From assembly GCA_949293595.1 (NCBI GenBank), contig CASFDW010000001.1, positions 1 to 64,000 of the forward strand: DNA of 64,000 bases, given 5' to 3'. The stretch's first letter is position 1, and each line of letters opens with the position of its first letter. Made by a program: the position numbers and the translations under genes. Source of the stretch: an uncultured Spirochaetales bacterium (lineage in GTDB: Bacteria; Spirochaetota; Spirochaetia; Sphaerochaetales; Sphaerochaetaceae). The notes under the pieces were generated by a model. The model saw nothing but the letters and a program-made list of their open reading frames with translations. It did no database searches and was not told the DNA's origin. This document shows positions 44,741 to 52,508 of the stretch, piece after piece.

Positions 44741-45375
44741 CAGACCCCCTTGATGAGCGTCGAGAACAGGAACGTCTCCTTCTCCTCGTGGCTCTTTCCA
44801 TAAAGCAGAAGCTGGTTGTCGGAGAGAAGACGGTCGATCTTCTCCCTTACCCTCTTCTTGTCATGCCCCATCTCGACGAAAGCCTGGACGATGTCGGCAA
44901 ATTCATCGCAGGGATGTGAGGATCCGCCGGATCCGGCATCCTCACCCTCCTCGTCGAGCACGAGGACGTTCCTTAGCTGGAGGATGAGCTTCTGTCCGGT
45001 TTTTGCGCCGATTCCCGGAATCTTGGAAAGCTTTTTCACATCCTGTGCATCAAGAGCTCTTACAAAATCCTCCACAGTGATCGCACTCAGGATCTTCACC
45101 GCCTGACGCGGTCCTATCCCGTTGACGGTCACGAGCTCGGAAAAGCACAGCCTCTCCTTCTCATCCGCAAAGCCGTACAGCAGCATGGCATCCTCGCGAT
45201 GGACAAGCGTGCACAGGACGCGGATATCCCCGCCTTCGTCCTTCACCGACCTTTTTTTCAAGGCCATAACGGCGTTGGTGCTGCATTCCAGATGGTACTC
45301 GACACCTCCGGAGGTGAGCACATCGACATGATTGATGCCTGATGATATCAGCTTTCCATGGATTGCATTGATCAT
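44740..45375 (-). CDS. ruvA: Holliday junction DNA-binding protein RuvA
   Basis: RuvA tetramers hold the four-way junction in a planar form for RuvB. The 211-residue protein has an OB-fold N-domain ([20 protein letters not shown]), two helix-hairpin-helix motifs ([13 protein letters not shown] and [14 protein letters not shown]) and a C-terminal RuvB-contact domain after a flexible Gly/Ser linker. It is coupled to ruvC by an ATGA overlap. Confidence 0.95.
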   Translation of the reverse strand: MINAIHGKLISSGINHVDVLTSGGVEYHLECSTNAVMALKKRSVKDEGGDIRVLCTLVHREDAMLLYGFADEKERLCFSELVTVNGIGPRQAVKILSAITVEDFVRALDAQDVKKLSKIPGIGAKTGQKLILQLRNVLVLDEEGEDAGSGGSSHPCDEFADIVQAFVEMGHDKKRVREKIDRLLSDNQLLLYGKSHEEKETFLFSTLIKGV

Positions 45376-45869
45376 TTTCCTGTTTTAAACCTCTCGTCCG
45401 CCGAACTGTAATTGCAATGGCATATGCAATCGGCAAGGGCATCCGCCGCATGGTCGGGCTTTGGTACGGCCCTGAGTCCGAGCTGCAGCCTGACCATCTC
45501 CTGAACCTGATGCTTGTCCGCCGTTCCGGTTCCGGTCACGGCAAGCTTTATCTGAAGGGGGGAATAATACTCGACGCGTATGCCCATGTCCATGAGCTTG
45601 TACGTCAGCGCCCCTATCACCTTTGCTACGGGAACGGCGCTGGAGATGTTCTTGGCGAAGTATATGTCCTCCATCGAACAGACCTCGACGTTGTATTTGA
45701 GCGCGATGGACGAAACATCCTCCGCCAGCGTATGGATCCTGTCCGCGAGCTTTTCCCCGGCGCCTGTCTTCACAACGCCAAAAGAAACAGGCCGGATGCC
45801 TTGCGAGCCGAACTCAACAACGCCCCAGCCTGTCATCGCCAGCCCTGGATCAATTCCCAGGACGATCAT
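45372..45869 (-). CDS. ruvC: Holliday junction resolvase RuvC
   Basis: RuvC nicks Holliday junctions symmetrically. The 165-residue RNase H-fold protein has the catalytic acidic residues: Asp7 in GIDPGLAMTGWGV, Glu67 in CSMEDIYFAKN, and the C-terminal pair in KPDHAADALADCICH. It lies three bases after yebC. Confidence 0.96.
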   Translation of the reverse strand: MIVLGIDPGLAMTGWGVVEFGSQGIRPVSFGVVKTGAGEKLADRIHTLAEDVSSIALKYNVEVCSMEDIYFAKNISSAVPVAKVIGALTYKLMDMGIRVEYYSPLQIKLAVTGTGTADKHQVQEMVRLQLGLRAVPKPDHAADALADCICHCNYSSADERFKTGK

Positions 45870-45872
45870 TTG

Positions 45873-46613
45873 TCACTCCTCCTGGAAATCATCAGGAAGA
45901 TCAAGGTTCGTCGAAACCTGCTGGACATCGTCGAGATCCTCGAGACGTTCGACAATCTTGAGAACCTTGTTGGCCTTCTCGTTGTCGAGCGTCACCGTCT
46001 GGTCCGCGACCTTGTTTATATCGGCGCTGTCCTGCTCGAACCCAGCAGCCTGCATCGCCTCGAGGACGGATGCGAAATCAGCGGCCGTCGTCGTGACCTC
46101 GATGATTCCGTCGTCCGTCGAGACATCCTCTGCCCCGTTTTCGAGAGCAGCTTCGAAAATCTGCTCCTCGGTATACTTCGATGCATCGTAGGTTATGATT
46201 CCCTTTGTCTGGAACATGTAGCTGACGCATCCGGTGGCACCAAGGGAGCCTCCAAGCTTCGTGAGCGTGCTTCTGACGTCCGCCGCAGTCCTGTTCTTGT
46301 TGTCCGTGAGCGTGTCGATGATGATGGCGACACCACCCGGAGCATATCCCTCGTATGTCAATTCATAAAAAGATGTTGCACCAAGTTCACCGCTTCCCTT
46401 CTTGATTGCCCTGTCGATGTTGTCCTTGGGCATGTTCTCCGCCCTGGCCTTGAGGATAGCTGTTCTTAGTCTGGCGTTTGAATCGGGATCGGGACCACCC
46501 ATCTTGGCCGCCACCGAGATTTCCTTGATGAGCTTCGTGAATTTCTGACCGCGCTTTGCGTCCAATGCGCCTTTCTTGTGCTTGATGGTTGCCCATTTGC
46601 TATGGCCTGACAT
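45873..46613 (-). CDS. YebC/PmpR family protein (TACO1-like)
   Basis: YebC-family proteins were long annotated as transcription regulators. Recent work links members to relief of ribosome stalling at proline-rich or difficult stretches. The 246-residue protein has the invariant start MSGHSKWATIKHKKGALDAKRGQKF, cited here as GHSKWATIKHKKG. It also has KARAENMPKDNIDRAIKKGSG and YEGYAPGGVAIIIDTLTDNKNR. GAGGTAAAT precedes the ATG. It heads the ruvCAB-queA unit, as in many bacteria. Confidence 0.94.
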   Translation of the reverse strand: MSGHSKWATIKHKKGALDAKRGQKFTKLIKEISVAAKMGGPDPDSNARLRTAILKARAENMPKDNIDRAIKKGSGELGATSFYELTYEGYAPGGVAIIIDTLTDNKNRTAADVRSTLTKLGGSLGATGCVSYMFQTKGIITYDASKYTEEQIFEAALENGAEDVSTDDGIIEVTTTAADFASVLEAMQAAGFEQDSADINKVADQTVTLDNEKANKVLKIVERLEDLDDVQQVSTNLDLPDDFQEE

Positions 46614-46650
46614 ATTTACCTCTTTGCTAATTGAATTTATGACGCTGTAA

Positions 46651-46680
46651 AATTTATCACATGCCCTCTTTTTCAGTCAA
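46651..46680 (-). promoter_or_regulatory. promoter of yebC-ruvCAB-queA
   Basis: On the minus strand TTGACT (46680-46675), an 18-base spacer and TAAATT (46656-46651) lie between the hemW stop and the yebC ATG. The leader would be about 30 bases and carries AGAGGTAAAT. Confidence 0.5.
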
Positions 46681-47803
46681 TAACACACATAAAAAGCTTT
46701 AGAACAATGTGGTCCAAAATCAAAAACCCCTCCTCGGTGAGCCGGAAGCTTGCCTCGTCGTCCAAATACAGGCATGGATCAAGCTGTGCGACCGCCTTGG
46801 AGAACCTTTGATCGAAAGAACGGGAGAACCTGTCCCTGTATCCGGCCTTGTCAACCCCCCATTTCGTCCTGAGCGACACCATGAGGAACTCCTCCTCCGC
46901 CTCGCGGGCATCCAGATGCTCCACGGAGGCCACGGGCTTCTCAAGGTACGATGCGAGATCCTGCTCGTACCGGATGCCCACGACCTTCCTGTATCCCAGG
47001 CTGCTTTCTGAGGACGGTCCGAATCCGATGTACTGTCCGAGCTTCCAATAATTGAGATTATGCTGGCAGAATGCGCCGTCTCTGGCAAAATTCGAAATTT
47101 CGTAATGCTCGTATCCGAGCGAGGAAAGGAGCTTCCAGCCCTCGCGGAGGCATTCTGCCTCTTCCTCCTCGCTGGCCAGATGCCTGTTATCCCACATCCT
47201 TGTACCCTCCTCGTAGCTGAGACAGTAGAAGGATACATGGTCCGGACCGAAGGAGGCCGTCCTGCTTATGTCACGAAGAGTGTCCCCGACGGTGAAGCCC
47301 GGAACCGCGGTAATGATGTCTGTGTTGAACGGTATGCCGAGGGATGACAGGATATCGAGTGCCCTGAGGTTCTCCCCAAGGCTGCTGTTGCGTCCGAGAA
47401 ATGAAAGCATGTCCGCATTCAGACTCTGTATTCCAACGCTGATCCTCGTGATCCATGGGCTCAGGGCGGCAAGTCCTGAAGAGACCTGCTCGGGATTGAA
47501 TTCCACCGTGCATTCGCGCCACTTTCCGAAGCGGGAGGCACAGGATAATATCCTGGCAAGCCTGTCCACTCCAAGGATGCCAGGATTGCCTCCTCCTATG
47601 AAAACCGTGTCGAACGGATGCCTGTAAAGTGAAAGAAACGATGATATCTGGGACGAGACAAGATCCGCATATCTGTCAAGCACCTCTCCGTTCCAGACCC
47701 CGCATGGCTCGGAATAGAATGCGCAGTATGAGCATTTTCTCACACAGAACGGCACATGGACGTAAAGAGAAAGAGGCCGGTCCGGATCCACATATCCCGT
47801 CAT
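46673..47803 (-). CDS. hemW: HemW-like radical SAM protein
   Basis: HemW-type radical SAM proteins resemble oxygen-independent coproporphyrinogen oxidase but serve as haem chaperones where studied. The 376-residue protein has the cluster motif PFCVRKCSYCAF (Cys20, Cys24, Cys27), the GGGNPGIL loop, FNPEQ, ISVGIQSLN and the C-terminal HemN domain. The extra Cys of true HemN (CxxxCxxCxC) is replaced by Phe, as in HemW. No other haem genes are nearby. It is coupled to lepB by an ATGA overlap. Confidence 0.88.
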   Translation of the reverse strand: MTGYVDPDRPLSLYVHVPFCVRKCSYCAFYSEPCGVWNGEVLDRYADLVSSQISSFLSLYRHPFDTVFIGGGNPGILGVDRLARILSCASRFGKWRECTVEFNPEQVSSGLAALSPWITRISVGIQSLNADMLSFLGRNSSLGENLRALDILSSLGIPFNTDIITAVPGFTVGDTLRDISRTASFGPDHVSFYCLSYEEGTRMWDNRHLASEEEEAECLREGWKLLSSLGYEHYEISNFARDGAFCQHNLNYWKLGQYIGFGPSSESSLGYRKVVGIRYEQDLASYLEKPVASVEHLDAREAEEEFLMVSLRTKWGVDKAGYRDRFSRSFDQRFSKAVAQLDPCLYLDDEASFRLTEEGFLILDHIVLKLFMCVID

Positions 47804-48798
47804 TTGCCGGAAAGCACCGATATCGAACCCAGAGGCCAGAACCTGAAGACAACCCTTCCGTTTATCTTATCCTCGGAAACAGGACCGAAATACCTGCCGT
47901 CGCGGCTGTTGTCCCTGTTGTCACCCAAAGGAAGGATCCTGCCCTCGGGAACATAGATCCCGTTCTCGGCTGCATTGTATGCGCTTCGTGCGGCCATGTC
48001 GGACGGATCGATCAGCGTTGTCATCCTTGCTTTTTCCTTTTCCACCTCGTACATGTCGAAAACATTCGTGGACTTGTCGAGGCTCTCGTACCTGTCCACT
48101 ATCTCGGCAGGGGCGAGGCTGATGATTCCGTAGTCCTGGTACGCAAGCAGATCGGCATATGCGTCAAGTCCGGGGTAGAGGCTCATGTCGACGGACCTGT
48201 GCGGCCCCGACGACAGGCCGTTCTCCTTCCTGAACTCATCCTCGCTGACGAAGCCGTCGGTTCCGGCAGGCTCGATGAACACATTGCCATCCTCGAACCT
48301 CACGGTGTCGCCCGACATCCCCACGGCCCTTTTGACATAGAGACGCTCAGCGACGGTCCCGTCCGGATTCCTGTCGATGTTCACAAGTGAAAGGGTACCC
48401 ATGAAGACTATCTGGCTCAGAAGGTCGAACACCGGCCCCTTGGATGTGTATTCGGGATTGTAGAACGTTATTATGTCATCCCTCTCGACCTTTCTTGATG
48501 CGGAGGATATCTTTTTGCCACCGGGATAAAGCTCGGTGCCATAGGCGTTCTTGATGACTGCGACACGGTCGCCGACATTCAGGGTCGAAACCATGCTCGG
48601 AGTGGGAATGAGAAAGAACTGGAAAAGGAACTGGTTGATTATTATCACCCAGAAGACGGCGAAAATAAGCGCGTCGATCCAGGACCATATCTCCCTCAGC
48701 AGTGTCCGGGGCTTGCTTTTGTTATAGGCCCTGACCCTCTTTCTATGCGTGAGGTACCTGGAAGCGGCGTTTTCAATCTTTGTCAGAAAAACGTCCAT
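47800..48798 (-). CDS. lepB: signal peptidase I
   Basis: LepB cleaves signal peptides of exported proteins at the outer face of the cytoplasmic membrane. The 332-residue protein has one membrane helix (IDALIFAVFWVIIINQFLFQFFL). The catalytic Ser lies in PTPSMVSTLNVGDRV, the catalytic Lys in RLYVKRAVGMSGDTV, and box E reads LGDNRDNSRDGRYFGPV. A large insertion (about 175-280) lies between boxes D and E. The ATG at 48798 is preceded by a -10-like box at 7-9 bases and no Shine-Dalgarno. The frame extends to 48834 without support. Confidence 0.93.
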   Translation of the reverse strand: MDVFLTKIENAASRYLTHRKRVRAYNKSKPRTLLREIWSWIDALIFAVFWVIIINQFLFQFFLIPTPSMVSTLNVGDRVAVIKNAYGTELYPGGKKISSASRKVERDDIITFYNPEYTSKGPVFDLLSQIVFMGTLSLVNIDRNPDGTVAERLYVKRAVGMSGDTVRFEDGNVFIEPAGTDGFVSEDEFRKENGLSSGPHRSVDMSLYPGLDAYADLLAYQDYGIISLAPAEIVDRYESLDKSTNVFDMYEVEKEKARMTTLIDPSDMAARSAYNAAENGIYVPEGRILPLGDNRDNSRDGRYFGPVSEDKINGRVVFRFWPLGSISVLSGK

Positions 48799-48805
48799 AT
48801 AGAGA

Positions 48806-48834
48806 AAATTACACCAACTGGCGGAAGTTGACAA
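48806..48834 (-). promoter_or_regulatory. promoter of lepB-hemW
   Basis: On the minus strand TTGTCA (48834-48829), a 17-base spacer and TAATTT (48811-48806) lie seven bases before the lepB ATG. An alternative extended -10 is TGG-TGTAAT (48816-48808). Its -35 overlaps that of the divergent gene inside the palindrome at 48828-48839. Confidence 0.45.
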
Positions 48835-48847
48835 GTCAATGGTGTAA
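48809..48847. repeat. nested inverted repeats between lepB and the SUMF1-like gene
   Basis: Outer arms TTACACCA (48809-48816) and TGGTGTAA (48840-48847) flank an inner palindrome made of TTGAC and GTCAA around AA (48828-48839). Both proposed -35 boxes lie in the inner element and both -10 regions touch the outer arms, so a dimeric regulator could control both genes. Confidence 0.45.
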
Positions 48848-48857
48848 AGATTAATTT
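48828..48857 (+). promoter_or_regulatory. promoter of the SUMF1-like gene and smpB
   Basis: A perfect TTGACA (48828-48833), an 18-base spacer and TAATTT (48852-48857) lie seven bases before the ATG at 48865. There is no Shine-Dalgarno, so a leaderless message is likely. Confidence 0.5.
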
Positions 48858-48864
48858 AGATGGT

Positions 48865-50286
48865 ATGAGAAAGAAAGAGAGGCTACCGGAGGTTGATCCG
48901 GTAGTATTACCTGAGAAGATTTTCGGAATGAGGAGCGGTCTGGCCATACTGATCGGGCTTGTCCTTGTTTTTGCCATATTGTTTTTTCTGGTGTTCATGC
49001 TTCCCGGCATAAAAAACGGCGGGGTGTACATCGGTTTCGAAAGCGGTCTCTCGGATGTGGGCGTGTACATGGACGGCAGATATCTGGGGTCCACAGAGGG
49101 AACAAGGTATTTCGTCAAACACGGCGGGCACGAGTTCGTCTTTTTCAAGGACGGGCTCGAGATATCCCGCACCACGATCGAGATCCCGCATCCCGTTTTC
49201 TTCACCCTGCTCTTCCACCGGACCATGGATCTGGACATCGGAGCCGTGTCCGTCGCCGGACTTGAGGACAGCATAAGGGAGAACTTCGTCACAAAGGTGG
49301 TCGATTGGTCGAAGAACACGCAATACGACGGGACAATATATTCCTTTCCTCCCCTTTTCTCATCTTTTGCCAAGGACATCGTTGCTCTTGACATGGAAGA
49401 CTATTCGGAGCAGCTGTTTTTAGCCGCGGCCCACATCAGCTCGCAGGACATGCTGGATGACTACATCCTTGCAACAGGATTGCTCGAGGAGGCGGGAAAG
49501 GACATCGGCTTCGACGATTCGTTCCTCTCCGGTCTCGGGTTCTCCGGAGAATCAGTTATTTCCCAGCATGTCGAAAGGGATCCTGTCGAACCGGAAGGTT
49601 TTTCGGAGGGCTGGATCGATTATGCCGGGGGTAGTCTCACGATGGGCTCATACGACGGCAGCACCTATCCGCTCACAAATGAGGCGGAGATGGATGTCAC
49701 GGTGCCAGCCTTCTCCATCATGAGGTATCCGGTCAGCGAGTACGAATACGCACTCTTCATCGAGGAAAACCCGTATTGGGCGAAAAGCAACATTGAAAAC
49801 ATCGTTGCCGACGGCATGGCCGACGAAAACTACCTCTCGTCGATCATACTTTCAACATCGTTCAGGTCGACCCGTCCGATAAGGAATATAAGTTATCATG
49901 CTGCAAAGGCCTATGCCGGATGGCTTTCCGAGAAGACAGGAAAGAACCTCGTCCTTCCTTCGGAGGCTGTCTGGACCTATGCGGCGGTCTCCGCGGAAGA
50001 TGCCGGGTACGCATCAAGCCTGGCCATCACGCAGTCGGATCCCTCGGTTCCAGCAATGATGTTCGGTGGTCTGTGGGAGATGACCGGCTCGAGCTACATA
50101 CCACTTTCACGGCTAACGGACTACCAGACGTTGCAGGAGCTTTCCGGCAATCTTGACGAGGACATCATCGTGAAAGGCGGAAGCTACCTGTCATCGTCGT
50201 CTCTCGTGACGGCGGACACCGTCGGAATAATGAGCAAGGAGGCGACAAGCCCGTATGCAGGGTTCCGTCTTGTCGAGATGAAATGA
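48865..50286 (+). CDS. membrane-anchored SUMF1/FGE-like domain protein
   Basis: The 473-residue protein has a basic N-terminus and one transmembrane helix (about residues 25-48, LAILIGLVLVFAILFFLVFML). A PEGA-like beta segment (VYIGFESGLSDVGVYMDGRYLGS), a helical linker and a C-terminal SUMF1-like domain (about 235-473) follow. The domain has the marks of that family: GGSLTMGS, VSEYEYALFIEENPYW, ISYHAAKAYAGWLSEKTGKNLVLPSEAVWTYAA (cited as HAAKAYAGWLSE and LPSEAVW), GLWEMTGSSY, KGGSYLSSS and GFRLVEM. The catalytic Cys pair of true formylglycine enzymes is not evident, so it is probably a binding or structural member. It overlaps smpB by four bases. Confidence 0.85.
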   Translation: MRKKERLPEVDPVVLPEKIFGMRSGLAILIGLVLVFAILFFLVFMLPGIKNGGVYIGFESGLSDVGVYMDGRYLGSTEGTRYFVKHGGHEFVFFKDGLEISRTTIEIPHPVFFTLLFHRTMDLDIGAVSVAGLEDSIRENFVTKVVDWSKNTQYDGTIYSFPPLFSSFAKDIVALDMEDYSEQLFLAAAHISSQDMLDDYILATGLLEEAGKDIGFDDSFLSGLGFSGESVISQHVERDPVEPEGFSEGWIDYAGGSLTMGSYDGSTYPLTNEAEMDVTVPAFSIMRYPVSEYEYALFIEENPYWAKSNIENIVADGMADENYLSSIILSTSFRSTRPIRNISYHAAKAYAGWLSEKTGKNLVLPSEAVWTYAAVSAEDAGYASSLAITQSDPSVPAMMFGGLWEMTGSSYIPLSRLTDYQTLQELSGNLDEDIIVKGGSYLSSSSLVTADTVGIMSKEATSPYAGFRLVEMK

Positions 50287-50744
50287 AAGAAGATTTCAAG
50301 CTGATCCAGAAAAATAAGAAGGCCTATTTCAACTACGAGATCGTCGAGGAGCTGGAGTGCGGCATCGAGCTCGTTGGTACGGAGGTCAAAAGCGTGCGCG
50401 AGGGCAGATGCTCCTTCTCCGACAGCTATGTGCAGGTGAAGGACATGCAGCTCCAGCTCGTCGGATTCCTGATCCAGCCGTACAGCCACGGCAACATATT
50501 CAACCATCAAAGCGACCGTCCGAGAAGGCTTCTTGCACACCGGATGGAGATAAAGAAGTTCCAAAGGAAGGTCAACGAGAAGGGCTTCACGCTCGTTCCC
50601 ACCGAAATATATCTCAAAGGAAACCTTGTCAAGATGAAGATAGCGCTTGCAAGGGGCAAGAACGTCAGGGACAAGAAAGAGGCGATAAAGGAAAGAGATC
50701 TCAACATGGACGCCCGCAGGCAGCTCCGCGAGCTCAATTACTGA
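50283..50744 (+). CDS. smpB: SsrA-binding protein SmpB
   Basis: SmpB binds tmRNA and carries it into stalled ribosomes. The 153-residue protein has the OB-fold core (NKKAYFNYEIVEELECGIELVGTEVKSVREG, cited as GIELVGTEVKSVREG), SFSDSYVQVKD, PRRLLAHRMEI and a basic C-terminal tail (RGKNVRDKKEAIKERD). It lies about 600 bases from its partner RNA gene ssrA, on the opposite strand. The ATG overlaps the SUMF1-like stop (ATGA). It is tail to tail with the TetR gene (11-base overlap). Confidence 0.96.
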   Translation: MKEDFKLIQKNKKAYFNYEIVEELECGIELVGTEVKSVREGRCSFSDSYVQVKDMQLQLVGFLIQPYSHGNIFNHQSDRPRRLLAHRMEIKKFQRKVNEKGFTLVPTEIYLKGNLVKMKIALARGKNVRDKKEAIKERDLNMDARRQLRELNY

Positions 50745-51306
50745 CCTTGGTCAGGAACGCGCTCTGTCCGTTGATTATGACCATGTCCAAAAAACCGGCC
50801 ACCTCGTCGACAGGCTCCACACAACCCTTCTCCACCCACTGCTCTATTATGCTGATCGCACCGCCGACAATGAACGCATAGACCCAGCCGGCGGTCTTTT
50901 CCTCTATATTGAAGAAATCCTTCCACATCCCGGTCGCGGAAGGAAGGATCCGCTCTATTATCCTGTTCAGAAAATCCTTGTCGCCATGCTTCGAGAAAAG
51001 AAGGGCGCACATCTCTGAATTCTCACGGACAAGGGAAAGAAGCTTCACAAGAAGTTCCTTCACGCTCTTTGAAACCTCTATTGAAAAGGATTCGCTGATT
51101 TCTGAAAACAGCTTCATCAGGAACTCGTCCTCGATCTCCTTCATAAGCTGTCCGACGGACTGGTAATGGGAATAGAAGGTGTTGCGGTTGATTCCAGCCC
51201 TGGCGCATATGAGCGATATGGATATCTGGTCCAGCGGCCTCTCCTTGAGAAGCTGCAGAAGATTCATCCTTAATTTCTCCTTAGTGAGCGCAACCCTTTT
51301 ATCCAT
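50734..51306 (-). CDS. TetR/AcrR-family transcriptional regulator
   Basis: This is a one-component repressor-type protein of 190 residues. The N-terminal helix-turn-helix is clear (RPLDQISISLICARAGINRNTFYSHYQSVGQL, cited as LICARAGINRNTFYSHY). The C-terminal helical domain would bind an unknown ligand. The ATG at 51306 follows AAGG; the longer frame to 51384 runs back through the tmRNA 3' end and is not real. It sits directly behind the tmRNA terminator, so read-through could feed it. Its target is unknown, though the MATE transporter 20 kb away is not an obvious neighbour. Confidence 0.85.
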   Translation of the reverse strand: MDKRVALTKEKLRMNLLQLLKERPLDQISISLICARAGINRNTFYSHYQSVGQLMKEIEDEFLMKLFSEISESFSIEVSKSVKELLVKLLSLVRENSEMCALLFSKHGDKDFLNRIIERILPSATGMWKDFFNIEEKTAGWVYAFIVGGAISIIEQWVEKGCVEPVDEVAGFLDMVIINGQSAFLTKVSN

Positions 51307-51316
51307 ACCAAGCCTT

Positions 51317-51346
51317 AAAAAATTTGGAGGACACCTGGTGTCCCCC
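51317..51346 (-). terminator. ssrA intrinsic terminator
   Basis: On the minus strand GGGGGACA pairs with TGTCCTCC (8 bp, one G-U) around a CCAGG loop, followed by AAATTTTTT. It begins four bases after the mature tmRNA end and finishes eleven bases before the TetR ATG. Confidence 0.8.
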
Positions 51347-51349
51347 ATA

Positions 51350-51710
51350 TGGAGGTGGGGAGATTCGAACTCCCGTCCTGACAATCCATCCGAAAACGTC
51401 TACGGACGTAGCCGTCCTTCAAATCTCCCGTCCGGGTCGGCAAGACGGCAGGCGTCGCCGGACGGCAGGACCCTTGAAGTCCCGGTACGTCGGATCCGTA
51501 CGCACCGGCAAGTCCCTGTTTTTGATGGCTGGACCGTCCTAGGAACAGCGTACGGTTTCGCCATGCCGCTTAATTAAGCAGCAAATGCAAGAGTTTCGAC
51601 GACTTCGTCTTCTTTCTTCTTTGCAGTTATTTTTTTGTGCCGGTTTTACAAGTCAGCTCTTGGCCCGCAGTCTCCGACCTGGCAGAGCCAGTCGAAACCG
51701 GAACACCCCC
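51350..51710 (-). ncRNA. ssrA: transfer-messenger RNA (tmRNA)
   Basis: tmRNA rescues stalled ribosomes and tags the product for proteolysis. The acceptor stem pairs GGGGGTG (51710-51704) with CACCTCC (51357-51351) and includes the G3-U wobble needed for alanylation. The T-arm reads GGGAG-TTCGAAT-CTCCC. The 5' part contains the conserved GGTTTCGACTGG. The tag frame starts at GCA (51624) and ends at TAA (51574), encoding AKKKEDEVVETLAFAA. The discriminator A is encoded but the terminal CCA is not. The length of 361 nt is normal, and smpB is nearby. Confidence 0.95.
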
Positions 51711-51726
51711 GCTTTCAGACAGACTA

Positions 51727-51755
51727 AATATAATAGAATAGGTCGAAAACAGCAA
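51727..51755 (-). promoter_or_regulatory. probable promoter of ssrA
   Basis: On the minus strand TTGCTG (51755-51750), a 17-base spacer and TATATT (51732-51727) precede the mature tmRNA 5' end by about 16 bases. That leaves a short leader for RNase P to remove. Confidence 0.5.
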
Positions 51756-51758
51756 TAG

Positions 51759-52508
51759 CTAAATTTTCGAATCCACCTCGCTGAAAAATGTCCCAAGGTC
51801 ATCGAAATGCATCAAAGCATACTTGTCCAGCCAGGTTTCGCTCCTGTTCACGATGACGACATCCCTGCCCTTCTGTACTGAAATATAAGGAAGGGCCGCG
51901 GCAGGATTAACAATGAGGCTGGTCCCGAGCACCAGCACGAGATCCGCGTTGGCAAAGGCGTTCTCGGCCCTCTGGAGCATGCTCATGTCCAGATTCTCGC
52001 CATAGAATACTATGTCAGGCTTGACGACTGAGCCGCAGTCCCTGCACACAGGAACCTTGCCGGCCCTCACTACCGGAGCGATCTCGCCGTAGGTGTGGTA
52101 TGCGTTGCAATTCGTGCAGTACGCCCTCTCCAGGCTTCCGTGGAGGGGATAGACCTTCCTGCTTCCGGCCCTCTCGTGAAGATAATCCACGTTCTGGGTA
52201 TAAATTCCAAGAGACAGAAGTCCCTTGTCCTCCATTCTCTTGAGAGTCGTATGAACGATATTCGGACGGAAGGATTCCATGTTGAACCAATAAGGCAGGG
52301 CCCAGGAATAGAAGATGTCGGGATGGGACCTGAAGAAGTCTATCGAAACGATCGTCTCGACATCCAGCCTGCCGTATTTCCTGCTGTAAAGTCCGTCGCT
52401 GCTTCTGAAGTCGGGGATTCCGCTCATCGTGGAAACACCCGCGCCAGTGAGGGCGACTATCCTTTTCCTGTCCGAAAGGAGTGAAATGAAATCATCTACA
52501 TCCGCCAT
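51759..52508 (-). CDS. Sir2-family NAD-dependent protein deacylase
   Basis: Sirtuins remove acyl groups from lysines using NAD. The 249-residue protein has the NAD motif GAGVSTMSGIPDFRS, TQNVDYLH (usually TQNIDGLH), the catalytic His in PLHGSLE, a four-Cys zinc site (YCTNCNAYH and CRDCGSVVKP) and LVLGTSLIVNPAA. Only the Gly-to-Tyr change in TQNVDYLH is unusual. It overlaps the miaB end by 17 bases and is the last gene of folD-miaB-sir2. Its substrate is not inferable from context. Confidence 0.93.
   Translation of the reverse strand: MADVDDFISLLSDRKRIVALTGAGVSTMSGIPDFRSSDGLYSRKYGRLDVETIVSIDFFRSHPDIFYSWALPYWFNMESFRPNIVHTTLKRMEDKGLLSLGIYTQNVDYLHERAGSRKVYPLHGSLERAYCTNCNAYHTYGEIAPVVRAGKVPVCRDCGSVVKPDIVFYGENLDMSMLQRAENAFANADLVLVLGTSLIVNPAAALPYISVQKGRDVVIVNRSETWLDKYALMHFDDLGTFFSEVDSKI

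Noticed and set aside
51307..51577. Plus-strand open frame over the tmRNA 3' half
   Set aside because: It is antisense to tmRNA; the tRNA-like domain and tag frame account for the sequence.
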